In this document: piece after piece, positions 20,327-31,048 of the stretch
Numbering within the stretch: position 1 is the stretch's first letter
Layout: each line of letters opens with the position of its first letter
Assembly (NCBI RefSeq): GCF_020342455.1
Contig: NZ_CP080506.1
Span: 744,001-808,000 of the forward strand
Direction of reading: 5' to 3'
DNA length: 64,000 nucleotides
Origin: Profftia sp020342455
GTDB lineage: Bacteria; Pseudomonadota; Gammaproteobacteria; Enterobacterales; Enterobacteriaceae
Position numbers and translations under genes: made by a program
Notes under the pieces: generated by a model
The model's database searches: none
What the model was told of the DNA's origin: nothing
The model's input: only the letters and a program-made list of their open reading frames with translations

Positions 20327-20880
20327 TATATATTTTTATTAAAAAAAAACTAAAGAAAAATAATTTTTAAATTAAATAATTATTAAAAATAAGTGATCTA
20401 TATAACTAATAAATATAACATTATTATCAATTCTATTAATTTTACCTTACATATAATGTTACCTTAATATACAAAACAAATATTATGATACAATAAAATA
20501 CTTTATAAAGATATGCTGTAATGCGCTCAAACTATATTAATATTTAATTAGAAATTATATTACTAGTAGTATTTTACTATAAACAAAACCAAATAGGTTA
20601 AAACTTATATTTAAAGAGAATATAATTTATTTAAATTTAATAATAAAAATATTATATACTATACTTTATTATTACAATATATTACAATATATATACAATA
20701 ATTACAATGAATACCAATAACATTACAATAATCTGTATGAATAGTTACTATAAAATATTGACTATTTATAATAGAAATATTTTGTATATAAACTACAAGG
20801 GTTTGTAATAAAACACTTAAGTTGATTAACCAATCTATTCCTTTTGATTAATTTTTTTAAAATAATAGACAGATAAAATA

Positions 20881-20970
20881 GGTGAGGTGTCTGAGTGGCT
20901 GAAAGAACATGCCTGGAAAGCGTGTATACGTGTAATCGTATCGAGGGTTCGAACCCCTCTCTCACCGCCA
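20881..20970 (+). tRNA. serW: tRNA-Ser, anticodon GGA
   Basis: A complete class II tRNA: acceptor arms GGTGAGG and CCTCACC-type pairing, D arm with GAGTGGCTGAAAG, anticodon loop CTGGAAA (anticodon GGA, reading UCC and UCU), a long variable arm around TATACGTGTAATCGTATC, T arm with GGGTTCGAACCCC, discriminator G and an encoded CCA. It is very close to E. coli serW. A 69-codon open frame on the opposite strand over this tRNA is spurious. Confidence 0.97.
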
Positions 20971-22796
20971 TATCTTATCTAATATTAATATTTAGTAAAA
21001 CATATATATGTAGATATATATTTATTAAAAATCAAACTTAAAAAAGAAACATTTACATAAAAAATATAATAATTTTAATTTAAAAATAAATTTTATTTAA
21101 ATACTTAAAAAGTAAGATTTTCTCTCATGAGATTTCTATAGTTATTTTAAAAATATCTCCTTATATAGAAAATAAATTTATAAACATAACGAATAACTAT
21201 ATGAAATATTTTTCATAAAATACTTTATATTCATAAAATACTTGATATAATGATAAATAATCAGTCTATAGTATATAAATCCATGATAAAATTTATAATT
21301 ATAAGTTTATTGTAACAGTAGTTAAGATAATCTTTGTATTAAACATCTCGAAGTATGTAAGGTATATATACCTTAACATTACAAAATATATTTATTCTAT
21401 TATTAAAACTAACAGGAAAATTAGTATATAAATATAATCATTCAATAATTAGGTTTATAATTAATATTATGTAAGTTACTAAATTTAGTATTGATAGTAA
21501 TATCATACATTATGTAGTTTACACTATCAAGAATACAGAGTAAAATGCATTAGTATTATATGAAATTATATAAAATTACTAGATTAGAACAAAAATAATA
21601 AAATAAATAAAATTATTTATTAGTACTTAATAATTAAAGCACGAGTAAATAAAGAAAATATACACTAAATAGTTTAAATATCTTAATTGAATAGATATTA
21701 GTAAAGTTACTATAGATAGTTTTTTAATATGTTTAAAATGTATTAAGGAGTATTAGACTCTGTCTTCTATAGGAAGGTTATTTTCAAAAAAAAAACAATA
21801 ACAACGATTATGGGTTTGATTTTAAAAATAGCTTAATTAACTTCTAAATAAGACTAAAATTATTTGGTATTATTAAATAATACTTACAGTAATAATTAAG
21901 TCTGTATACAAAAATTAAATAACTTTACCGGAGTATGAATAAATACTACCAAAACTATATATTACATGTTAGTCAAACAAGAAATAATATAGTATTTTCT
22001 CTATCTAGTATTCTATATAAAATAGTATCATATATTACGTGCCAGATAGAGACTTTAATAATACCATAGAGATAAACTCTATACCATGAATAATAGTTCA
22101 AATTTCTTTAATAAGATTATACTTATTAAAAATTATAATAAAATAAAAATATGAATCCTTTAAAAAGATATTTTTAGTAAAATCAAATAAACATTTTGCT
22201 ATTTTATAGTTTAAATATAAATATTATAGATTAAATAATATTCTTTGACTTAATTATAGAGTAATACTTAGTAAGTAATATCATAGATAAAATAATCTAC
22301 TTAATTAGTTATCTTACGTCATTAATATAATATTTTTATAAGTTACAATTATTGTGTTGAGTATAAATATAAAATGAACATTATACTAATGTTCATTATT
22401 AGAAGTAATTATAGAAAATATAAATTTTCTCAGCAATTAATATTTTTAATAATATTACTCACAACACCAAGTATTTACTAAAATATCTATAAAACTAAAA
22501 ATTTTATTACTTTTATTAACATATTTAAATTAAATTTATTTTTTAATACCATTGGGTATAATTAAAATTAAAAATAATAAATAAAATTAAATTGAATAAT
22601 AATAAAAGATCTAATACAATAAATCGAACAGATAACTTTTTTATTTAACTTTACATATATAGTATTTAACCTTGTTATTATATAATATTTATTATTCTTA
22701 TTTTATATAAAAAATTGTCATCGTTATTAATTAAACTATATATAAATATATTAACTATAATATACTTCTACAAGAAATTATTAAGGAACTTAATTA
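20971..22796. other. Gap between tRNA-Ser and rpmG, no gene seen
   Basis: About 1.8 kb of A+T-rich DNA. rpmB, which precedes rpmG in E. coli, is not recognisable here. Structures seen: an 18-bp palindrome at 21358-21375 (arms TAAGGTATA and TATACCTTA), a 6-bp hairpin near 22055-22072 (ATAGAG/CTCTAT), and the 11-bp hairpin at 22373-22397. Confidence 0.6.
22373..22397. repeat. Hairpin with 11-bp arms upstream of rpmG
   Basis: AATGAACATTA and TAATGTTCATT pair perfectly around TAC, 400 bases upstream of rpmG where the rpmB end might once have been. It could be an old terminator. At this base composition an 11-bp stem can also arise by chance. Confidence 0.35.
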
Positions 22797-22964
22797 ATGG
22801 CTAAATCGATTCGAGAAAAAATTAAACTAGTTTCACCCGCAGGAACTGGACATTTTTATACCACCACTAAGAATAAACGCTCTAAACCAGCAAAAATAGA
22901 ACTAAGAAAGTTTGATCCGGTTGTACGTAGACATTTAATTTATAAAGAAAATAAAATTAAATAA
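22797..22964 (+). CDS. rpmG: Ribosomal protein L33
   Basis: A 55-residue protein of the large ribosomal subunit, identical in length to E. coli L33 and almost the same in sequence: MAKSIREKIKLVSPAGTGHF, TTTKNKRSKPAKIELRKFDP and VVRRHLIYKENKIK. ATG at 22797 has AAGGA nine bases upstream. In E. coli it is the second gene of rpmB-rpmG; no rpmB precedes it here. It faces mgtA convergently, with 160 bases between them. Confidence 0.97.
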   Translation: MAKSIREKIKLVSPAGTGHFYTTTKNKRSKPAKIELRKFDPVVRRHLIYKENKIK

Positions 22965-23078
22965 ATTTAATATAACTATATTATAAGATATTAACTTTTT
23001 CTTTTTAAATCTTTTAGAATGTTATTTAATTATATTGTTCACAGTTAATTCACTGTATTCTTTATACTTTTATATTTC

Positions 23079-23102
23079 CTATAAGGTTATAGATTTTTTA
23101 TT
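23079..23102 (+). terminator. Candidate rpmG terminator
   Basis: CTATAA and TTATAG pair around GG, followed by ATTTTTTATT, 115 bases after rpmG. The stem is short, but the T-run is good. It also lies just beyond the 3' end of mgtA. Confidence 0.45.
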
Positions 23103-23124
23103 CTGATAAAACAAGAGTAATAAG

Positions 23125-25830
23125 TTAAAACCATAATCCAAAACGCTTAATATATAAATGTTTTACTAATTGAATTATAATACAATAGATAATTAATATA
23201 CCAACTAACCATGGAAAATACTGCCACGGTAAAGCCTTAAAACCAACTAAAGTACCTAGTGTGGAGTATGGAATATAAATACCTAAGATTATAATAATAC
23301 TTGTAATTATTATAATAGGCCATGTTGCAGTACTTTGAATAAAAGGAATCTTATGAGTACGTAGCATATGAATAACTAACATTTGTGATAGTAAACTTTC
23401 TATAAACCAACCAGATTGGAATAATCCTTGCTGTTCAATGCTATTAGCAGAAAAACAGAACCACATAATAAAATAGGTAATAATATCAAAAACAGATGAT
23501 ATAGGACCAATCCATAACATGAAACGGCCAATGTTTTTAGTGTTCCATCTACGAGGTTTATATAAAAATTCCTTATCCATATCATCCCATAATAGAGCAA
23601 ATTGGGATATGTCATAAATAAAATTTTGCAACATTAGCTGAATCGCCATCATTGGCAAAAAAGGAATACAAAAACTAGAAACTAATACTGAAATTACATT
23701 ACCAAAATTAGAGCTAGCGGTTATATTTAAATATTTAATTATATTACCAAAAGTTTTACGTCCAGTTATAATTATCTCTACTAGCACCATGAGATTTTTT
23801 TCTAATAAAACAATATCAGCTGATTCTTTAGATACAGCAGCTCCTGTATCCACTGAAATGCCTACATTAGCATCTCTTAATGCTAGAGCATCATTAATAG
23901 CATCCCCCAAAAATCCTACAATATGACCATTACTCATCAGTGCTTTAAGTATACGAGACTTATGACAGGGTGTTAATTTAGCAAATATAGTACGTTCTTC
24001 TACGAGTAAAGCGAGTTGTTTATCAGATATCTCTTCAATTTGGTAGCCTAATAAAGGCTTATGTAGTTTTAAACCAATGTCCAGGCAAATTTTTTGAGTA
24101 ACGACATGATTATCACCAGTTAGTACTTTAATTGTAACACCTTTTTCATGTAAGGCATTAATAGCTTTAACAGCAAAATCTTTTGGTGCATCAAAAAACG
24201 TTAATAACCCAAATATTACTATATTTTTTTCGTCACTACTACTTAATGGAACTATACAACCTTTTATACCAAAATCACGAGTACCTATCATAAGTACTCG
24301 AAATCCTTGTTTATTGTAAAAAGTAACTAACTGAAGCAATGTATTGCGCACTTTATCATCAAGAGGTAAAATATTACCATTATTATTGATATGGGTAGCA
24401 ATTGTCATCATTTCTTCAACTGCGCCTTTACAAATTAACGTATGCCGACAGTCTTTATCACTGATTATAATAGAAAGGCGTCGACGATTAAAATCAAAAG
24501 GTAACTCATCAATCTTAGTAAGATCTACAATATCTCTAGTATCATGTAATGTTTTAACAAACTTTGTTATAGCGAGATCTATAGAGTTTTTTATTCCACT
24601 TTGATAGTGGCTATTTAACCAGGCTAAATGTAATATTTTTTTATTTTCTCGTCCATTAATATCAATATAATGTTTAAGAATTAAACAGTCTTCAGTAAGA
24701 GTTCCAGTTTTATCAGTGCATAATACATCCATAGAACCTAAATGCTGCATTGCACTTAGATTCTTTACGATAACTTTCTTGCGAGATAGCGAAATTAAGC
24801 CATGAGCAAAGTTAGCGCTAATAATTATAGGTAACATTTCAGGAGTTATCCCAACTGCAACCGATAATGCAAATAAAGCCGCATCAGCCCAACACCTTTT
24901 AGTTATACCATTAATAATAAAAACTATTGGTACTATAAATAACATAAAGCGAATTAATAACCAACTTACTCTATTTATTCCATGCTCAAATAAATTTTTT
25001 TCGCGCTGATTTACTAAATATCTTGTTAATGAACTAAAATAAGTGTTTACACCGGTTGCTAATATAATAGCCTTGGCAGTACCGCTAGTAACATGAGTTC
25101 CCATTATACAGATATTAGATAGTTCCAATACTCTTTCTATATTATCAATATATTTTTCCTGACTAAGTGTAGTATTTAAGTGATTTTTTTTAATATGAAG
25201 GGGCTTACCAGTTAATATAGATTGGTTAACAAGAAAATTATCAGACTCAAATAATTTTATATCTGCTGGAATGATATCTCCAGCAGATAAAAGAATTATA
25301 TCTCCTGGAACTAATTCCTGCAAGATAATATCTTTACATTGTCCTACTGCACCTGCATAAGGCCGACGTAAAACAGTAGCAGTAGTTTTGACTGTATATT
25401 TTAATGCATTTACGGATCTATTGGTTTGTAATTCTTGATAAAAACATAGTAATCCACTTAAAGATACCATAATTAACATGACTATTATAGGTATGATATT
25501 TGGTTCTTTATGATGTTTTAACGGTAACCAATAATCTATGAAGAAACTAGTTACAGATATTACTATTAATATAAAAATAAATGGATTATTTAATGATCTT
25601 ATTAGCTTCCCCCAAATCATAGGCATTATTTTTTTATGAGGAACTTGATTTAAACCTATTTTTAATAAACGTTCTTGTGCATCTTGCTCTTCTAAGCCAT
25701 GTATGCTAGAAACAAAGTGAAGAAAAGTTTGATCTATATCAATAATAGACTCTTCTACAAGAAAATTATTATTCTTGTTATAATTTATATAATTAACTTG
25801 TTCAGTGATTTTTTTTATGATTGGGGCCAT
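23125..25830 (-). CDS. mgtA: MgtA-type P-type Mg2+-transporting ATPase with altered catalytic motifs
   Basis: A 901-residue type IIIB P-type ATPase (E. coli MgtA has 898), imported-Mg2+ family of the inner membrane. Seen: N-terminal cytoplasmic tail; two hairpins of membrane spans (about 80-130 and 285-330); phosphorylation site CTDKTGTLTED with Asp373; nucleotide site KGA (468-470); TGDN (571-574); and four to six C-terminal spans including SVLVSSFCIPFLP. Two normally invariant motifs are changed. The actuator TGE reads TGK (207-209; AAG codon), removing the Glu needed for dephosphorylation. The hinge GDGxND reads GDAIND (642-647). The frame is otherwise intact. It may be inactive, slowed, or on the way to loss. 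No mgtL-like leader peptide was recognised upstream. Confidence 0.92.
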   Translation of the reverse strand: MAPIIKKITEQVNYINYNKNNNFLVEESIIDIDQTFLHFVSSIHGLEEQDAQERLLKIGLNQVPHKKIMPMIWGKLIRSLNNPFIFILIVISVTSFFIDYWLPLKHHKEPNIIPIIVMLIMVSLSGLLCFYQELQTNRSVNALKYTVKTTATVLRRPYAGAVGQCKDIILQELVPGDIILLSAGDIIPADIKLFESDNFLVNQSILTGKPLHIKKNHLNTTLSQEKYIDNIERVLELSNICIMGTHVTSGTAKAIILATGVNTYFSSLTRYLVNQREKNLFEHGINRVSWLLIRFMLFIVPIVFIINGITKRCWADAALFALSVAVGITPEMLPIIISANFAHGLISLSRKKVIVKNLSAMQHLGSMDVLCTDKTGTLTEDCLILKHYIDINGRENKKILHLAWLNSHYQSGIKNSIDLAITKFVKTLHDTRDIVDLTKIDELPFDFNRRRLSIIISDKDCRHTLICKGAVEEMMTIATHINNNGNILPLDDKVRNTLLQLVTFYNKQGFRVLMIGTRDFGIKGCIVPLSSSDEKNIVIFGLLTFFDAPKDFAVKAINALHEKGVTIKVLTGDNHVVTQKICLDIGLKLHKPLLGYQIEEISDKQLALLVEERTIFAKLTPCHKSRILKALMSNGHIVGFLGDAINDALALRDANVGISVDTGAAVSKESADIVLLEKNLMVLVEIIITGRKTFGNIIKYLNITASSNFGNVISVLVSSFCIPFLPMMAIQLMLQNFIYDISQFALLWDDMDKEFLYKPRRWNTKNIGRFMLWIGPISSVFDIITYFIMWFCFSANSIEQQGLFQSGWFIESLLSQMLVIHMLRTHKIPFIQSTATWPIIIITSIIIILGIYIPYSTLGTLVGFKALPWQYFPWLVGILIIYCIIIQLVKHLYIKRFGLWF

Positions 25831-28062
25831 AAATATTCATAACCATCTGTAAATGTACAAACAGACCATACTCTAAAATAGAGATATTATTTTTGGCTAG
25901 ATTATCTCATTAGGAATAAATACAAATAATTATACTTCAATATATTTAGAAAATATTGACTAATATAAGGACGTATAAAACCAAAATATACTTAATATAT
26001 TTAAGTTATTTTAAGTAAGTTATCACAATAAATTATTTATATTATAGTACGCAGGAGTGTTATATAATAATCTTAAAATATACCTATTAATAAAGATTAT
26101 AATGATAATTTTAATAAATAATCTATAATATAGGATATTTATATCACCCATTAATACTATAATAGTGGTATCTCAATTAATAATAGAGAATATCATTACC
26201 CCTAACTTATTAAAACCATTACGATTATTAAAATAAATATCTAATTATACCAGATAAACCTATTATTAACTAATAAAATAATATTTATACGATTCTTAGT
26301 ATTTTTATATATATTATTAAAATCAGAAAACATGATACTATAGATTATATATACGATTATAGTAGAGTACTAATCTAGTAAAATAGAGGCCATTGTATTA
26401 AGAAACAAATATTTTATTTTATAATATTATACTTTTAAAAGTATTTAACCTTTACTAGACTATAATTTAGCTTATTAAGATGACTTAATAAGTTTTTTTA
26501 TTTTATAAAAATATTCCGTGAAACTGATTGTATCCAGCCAGCTAAAATAGCTTTTGATATTATACATTATTTAATGATATGATATTATATAATATTTATT
26601 ATTGCTATTTTATGGATTATTACTAGTTTAAATGTATATTTTTTTAATAAAAAATATACAGCTAATGCAGTCATAATTTATTCATTATATAAAATTAATT
26701 TCAAATTTAATAAGTACTAATAGTAGTATAAAGTAAAAGAAATTTTTAGTAAAATAAATAAATTTTAATTTTAGTATATGAGTTATAATGTACCCTCGAG
26801 TACATATTAATTTATTAAGTACTATTTATTTTCACAACTAATAAATAATAAAATGTAATACATTAATAATTGCATATGCTAAATATTTAATAATACAACA
26901 TACTAACATTATAAGGAGTTATTAGTCCTATAATTTGTAAAATATTTTCTATATTAATAAAATATTTATAATATTATATTTTAATTATTTTTATATAATT
27001 ACCTTAAATTACTATTCATAATATTATTTCTATGGTATTTGTTATATAAAATTAAAAATTACAGGGTAAGAAAGAATTATTTAATCATGCTTTGTTCTAT
27101 ATTTTAAATATAAAAAGTTAAACTACAAATACTCTTAACTTTATAAATTAATATAAAATTAATAATTATTTTCATATTAATTTATAAATACTTATGAAAA
27201 TTAAAATTATGCATCCCCTTAACGTTATCTAAATAAAATTAAGCAATTAACTAAATTGCGTTATACTAAAATAGTCACTAGGTAATTTAGGATTACATAC
27301 TTTAAATTTATTGTTATATTCATACTTTACTAGTACTTGTCATTAAAAATATAACAAATTTATTATTTTACTGAATTGGAAAAAGCATCTATATACTTAT
27401 AAGTATAATTTGATAATAAATGTAAATATATATTTTACTATAAAAACCTTAGATAAAAAAAATATATATAAAATAATCTTAATACTTAAACTATTTACCT
27501 CTATAATATTTTATATATTAAATCTTCTTATTATATTTTTAATATATATTTATATAATATACATTTAATCTAAAAATTTTATAACATAAGAATATAAAAA
27601 TGATATTTTACTATATATAGATAGTAATTAGGAATTACATTATACTTTTATGTATTGTAATAATAAAATAATATTATGTTAATTTTTGCTCTTCTAGTGA
27701 TTAGAAAATATAATAAAAAGAAAATAAAATAGAAAGAGATTATTTACCTCACTACAGTAATATCTAAAATGTATATTAGTTAGTTTTTATATTAATGAAG
27801 ATGATGATTTTGTATTAGATCATATTTTATTACTATAACTACTAAAGTTCAGTTAAATAGAATTTAATACTTAAATTAAAAAAGATAATTAATATAATTC
27901 TGCTATAAACATATAAATATTATTTATATATTAAAATCACAATTATTAAAATTATATTATTATTAATAAATAAAAAAAATTTCAGTAGTCATGCAGTTAT
28001 TATTGCTATATTAAATCATTAATTGTTATGAGATTTTATTTTATATAATCAAGGTAAATTTT
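25831..28062. other. Gap between divergent mgtA and hldD, no gene seen
   Basis: About 2.2 kb. Upstream of mgtA a partly paired region lies near 26160-26210, which could be a decayed leader. The orphan terminator at 26469-26504 and a second small hairpin at 26540-26552 (AGCTA/TAGCT, then TTT) lie on the plus strand with no plus-strand gene before them. A dyad TGTAC/GTACA sits near 26790-26805. The rest is low-complexity. Confidence 0.6.
26469..26504 (+). terminator. Intrinsic terminator with no gene in front of it
   Basis: CTTATTAAG and CTTAATAAG pair perfectly around ATGA, extended by two further pairs, and are followed by a run of seven T, an A and four T. This is the best terminator architecture in the window. 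The preceding plus-strand DNA has no recognisable gene back to rpmG, 3.5 kb away. Confidence 0.6.
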
Positions 28063-28995
28063 ATGATCATTGTAACAGGTGGAGCTGGTATGATCGGCAG
28101 TAACCTTATCAAAAAGCTAAATAATATTGGCTATAGTAATATTATCGTAGTTGATAATCTTAAAGATGGTACTAAATTTACTAATTTAGTAGATCTAGAG
28201 ATAATTGATTATTTTGATAAAAATCAATTTATTGAAAATATTATATCTGGTAATTTTTTCACAAAAATAGATGTTATTTTTCATGAAGGTGCTTGTTCGT
28301 CCACTACTGAGTGGGACGGTAAGTACATTATGAATAATAACTACCAGTACTCTAAAATACTTCTAGATTTTTGTCTAAAACATCATATTCCATTCCTATA
28401 TGCATCTTCAGCGGCTGTCTATGGTTTAGAGAAGCAGTGCAACGAGGAAAGTAAAGACGAAAGACCATTAAATGTTTATGGATATTCTAAACTACTTTTC
28501 GATAAATATGTTAATTATATCCTACCACAAGCAAAATCACAAATTTGTGGTTTTCGTTACTTTAACGTGTATGGTCCGCGTGAAAGCCATAAACGTAGTA
28601 TGGCTAGTATTGTCTTTCATTTGAATAATCAAATAAACAACGGTGAAGATCCAACACTTTTTGAAGGTAGTGATATTTTTAAACGTGATTTTATTTATAT
28701 AAGTGATGTTGTTGATATAAACATATGGTTCTGGCAAAAAAATATTTCGGGTATTTTTAATTGTGGTACTGGCCGTAATGAGTCCTTTCAAGATATTGCC
28801 TATGCTATCTTTGCGTACCATAATAAAGGAAAAATTAGATACATTCCTTTTCCAGATAAATTTAAGGGATGTTATCAAATTTTTACTAAAGCTAACACAG
28901 CTAAATTAAGAGCAATAGGATATGATAGAGTATTTAAAAATATAACAGATGGTGTCTCTGAATATCTTACGTGGCTGAATAAAAATTCAATATAA
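28063..28995 (+). CDS. hldD: ADP-L-glycero-D-manno-heptose 6-epimerase
   Basis: A 310-residue short-chain dehydrogenase/reductase-type epimerase that makes the ADP-L,D-heptose used for the LPS inner core. It aligns end to end with E. coli HldD (RfaD). Seen: Rossmann glycine motif TGGAGMIG (residues 5-12), VVDNLKDGTKF, HEGACSSTTEWDGKY, catalytic YGYSK with Tyr and Lys, GFRYFNVYGPRE, and LFEGSDIFKRDFIY. AAGGT lies about seven bases before the ATG. It is the first gene of a three-gene operon: waaF starts 28 bases after its stop, then waaC. The next two genes are the enzymes that use its product. Confidence 0.96.
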   Translation: MIIVTGGAGMIGSNLIKKLNNIGYSNIIVVDNLKDGTKFTNLVDLEIIDYFDKNQFIENIISGNFFTKIDVIFHEGACSSTTEWDGKYIMNNNYQYSKILLDFCLKHHIPFLYASSAAVYGLEKQCNEESKDERPLNVYGYSKLLFDKYVNYILPQAKSQICGFRYFNVYGPRESHKRSMASIVFHLNNQINNGEDPTLFEGSDIFKRDFIYISDVVDINIWFWQKNISGIFNCGTGRNESFQDIAYAIFAYHNKGKIRYIPFPDKFKGCYQIFTKANTAKLRAIGYDRVFKNITDGVSEYLTWLNKNSI

Positions 28996-29023
28996 CATTA
29001 AACAATAAAATATAAAATACTGT

Positions 29024-30073
29024 ATGAAAATACTAGTTATAGGACCTTCCTGGATAGGAGACATGATTATGTCTCATAGTTTATACCGAACCTTAAAAGA
29101 TATAAATCCTAATGCTGAAATAGATGTTATGGCACCAGACTGGTGCCATGCTTTATTAACATATATGCCAGAAGTAAATCAAGCTATTGAGATGCATATA
29201 GAACATAAAAAATTAGCTATCAATGAACGTTATCGTTTAGGAAAAAGTTTACGTCAAAAAAAATACGATCGTGCATATATATTACCTAATTCATTTAAAT
29301 CTGCACTTATACCATTTTTTGCTCGTATTCCTTTTAGAGTAGGTTGGAAGGGTGAAATGCGTTATGGTATATTGACACATGTACACTATCAGATTAATAA
29401 AAACTCATTTCCATTGATGGTAGAACGTTATATTGCATTAGCTTATCCATCACACCTAATTAAAACGGCAGAAGATTTATCTAAACCTTTACTCTGGCCA
29501 ATATTAAAAGTCATGGATAAAGATATTATAAAAACAATGGATACATTTAACCTTACAAGTCATCGCTTAATGATTGGTTTATGTCCAGGTGCTGCATTAG
29601 GTATAGCAAAGTGTTGGCCACATTATCACTACACTGTTGTAGCTCAAAAAATGATAAAAAACGGGTATTATATTGCTTTATTTGGTTCATATCAAGATAA
29701 TAATATCGGAACAAACATCTATTACGCTCTAACAAAATATGAACGCAAATATTGTTCTAATTTTATAGGAAAAACTAATTTAGAGCAGGTTATTATATTA
29801 ATAGCAGCTTGCAAGGCAATAGTTACAAATGATTCAGGTCTTATGCATATTGCTGCAGCTCTCAATAAACCAGTAGTTGCTCTTTATGGACCTACCAATC
29901 CTTACTTTACTCCTCCATTATGTAAAAAATCAATTATAATACACCTGAGTACTAGTAATATTAAAATTCGCAAGCGTAATTCAAATTATAATGACTACCA
30001 TTCTACTCTTGTAGATATTCACCCTGATATTGTAATTCAAGCGTTAAAAGAATTATTGTTAAAGGATGATTAA
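29024..30073 (+). CDS. waaF: WaaF, ADP-heptose:LPS heptosyltransferase II
   Basis: A 349-residue GT-B (GT9) glycosyltransferase that adds the second heptose to the LPS inner core at the cytoplasmic face of the inner membrane. It matches E. coli WaaF closely: start MKILVIGPSWIGDMIMSHSL, DRAYILPNSFKSALIPFF, GWKGEMRYG, LMVERYIALAY and ACKAIVTNDSGLMHIAAALN with the conserved sugar-nucleotide site. One motif has drifted: E. coli PGAEFGPAKRWPHYHY reads PGAALGIAKCWPHYHY, losing the Glu and Arg while keeping Lys. The effect on activity is unknown. It lies between hldD and waaC; waaC begins six bases after its stop. Confidence 0.95.
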   Translation: MKILVIGPSWIGDMIMSHSLYRTLKDINPNAEIDVMAPDWCHALLTYMPEVNQAIEMHIEHKKLAINERYRLGKSLRQKKYDRAYILPNSFKSALIPFFARIPFRVGWKGEMRYGILTHVHYQINKNSFPLMVERYIALAYPSHLIKTAEDLSKPLLWPILKVMDKDIIKTMDTFNLTSHRLMIGLCPGAALGIAKCWPHYHYTVVAQKMIKNGYYIALFGSYQDNNIGTNIYYALTKYERKYCSNFIGKTNLEQVIILIAACKAIVTNDSGLMHIAAALNKPVVALYGPTNPYFTPPLCKKSIIIHLSTSNIKIRKRNSNYNDYHSTLVDIHPDIVIQALKELLLKDD

Positions 30074-30079
30074 ATAATT

Positions 30080-31048
30080 ATGCATGTCTTGATAGTAAAA
30101 ACTTCATCAATGGGTGACATACTCCAAACGTTACCAGCATTAACAGATGCTACCTATGCAATACCATCAATTAAATTTGATTGGGTAGTAGAAGAGGGAT
30201 TTTCAGAAATACCTAGCTGGCATCCTGCTGTTGATCGAGTTATTCCTGTAGCCATTCGTCGTTGGAGGAAAAATTGGTTTCATGCAGCTACTCGTCAGGA
30301 GCGTTATCGTTTTAAAAAAGAAATTCAATGTAGAACCTACAATGCTATCATTGATGCTCAAGGACTAATTAAAAGCGCAGCTCTAATAACACGCATTGCA
30401 AAAGGTCCTTTACATGGACAAGACTATCGAAGTGCACGAGAACCTCTTGCTAGTTGGTTTTTTAACCATAAACATAGCATAAGCAAAACAAAACATGCTG
30501 TAGAAAGAATGTGTGAACTATTTGCATTAAGCCTGGAATACAATCAACCTAAAAGTGTAAAAGATTACGGTATTTCAAAACATTTCTTTAAGTATCTAAC
30601 GAAAAATTGTGGATATTATTTAGTTTTTGTATATGGTACAACTCGTAATTATAAATACTGGCCGGAAAATAACTGGCGTCAATTAATATCTTTAATACAT
30701 TATATCGGTATAAAGATTAAACTTCCTTGGGGGACAAAAATTGATCACCAACAAGCTTTGCGTTTAGCAGATGGCTTTGAACATGTAGAGGTATTACCTC
30801 GTTTATCGCTCCATGAGATAGCAATAATAATTGCAGGAGCAAGAGCAGTTGTATCGGTAGATACAGGTTTAAGCCATTTAGCTGCTGCTCTTGATATACC
30901 AAATATAACTATATATGGCCAAACAGACCCGAAATTAATTGGTGCGTATGGAAATAATCAAGTAGCATGTTGTTCGATAAATAAAAATATTAAAGACCTA
31001 AGTCCTGATATGATTGTAAAATTATTATTAATTTATATAACAACTTAA
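30080..31048 (+). CDS. waaC: WaaC, ADP-heptose:LPS heptosyltransferase I
   Basis: A 322-residue GT9-family enzyme that adds the first heptose to Kdo2-lipid A. It aligns with E. coli WaaC (RfaC) along its length: MHVLIVKTSSMGDILQTLPALTDA, FDWVVEEGFSEIPSWHPAVDRVIPVAIRRWRKNWF-type segments, AIIDAQGLIKSAA, AREPLASWFFN, and VSVDTGLSHLAAALDIPN with the DTGLSH donor site. The active-site TTRxxKxWP is kept as TTRNYKYWP. It is the last gene of the operon; the E. coli neighbour waaL and outer-core genes are missing, so the LPS is probably reduced to a heptose inner core or less. A short bulged hairpin (31049-31070) follows at once. Confidence 0.95.
   Translation: MHVLIVKTSSMGDILQTLPALTDATYAIPSIKFDWVVEEGFSEIPSWHPAVDRVIPVAIRRWRKNWFHAATRQERYRFKKEIQCRTYNAIIDAQGLIKSAALITRIAKGPLHGQDYRSAREPLASWFFNHKHSISKTKHAVERMCELFALSLEYNQPKSVKDYGISKHFFKYLTKNCGYYLVFVYGTTRNYKYWPENNWRQLISLIHYIGIKIKLPWGTKIDHQQALRLADGFEHVEVLPRLSLHEIAIIIAGARAVVSVDTGLSHLAAALDIPNITIYGQTDPKLIGAYGNNQVACCSINKNIKDLSPDMIVKLLLIYITT

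Larger units (their letters stand above)
19363..20880. other. Gap between ppa and tRNA-Ser, no gene seen
   Basis: About 1.5 kb without a recognisable gene. It contains the 13-bp hairpin at 19670-19699, a 6-bp hairpin at 19859-19873 (GTTCTA/TAGAAC) and three copies of TTAACTAC at 20303-20326. Confidence 0.6.

Noticed and set aside
20762..20971. 69-codon open frame opposite tRNA-Ser
   Set aside because: It overlaps the whole tRNA on the other strand; its N-terminal sequence is the familiar artefact of translating a tRNA-Ser antisense.
21358..21375. 18-bp palindrome TAAGGTATA/TATACCTTA
   Set aside because: Palindromes of this length are expected a few times by chance in 64 kb of such A+T-rich sequence. 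No gene context supports a role.
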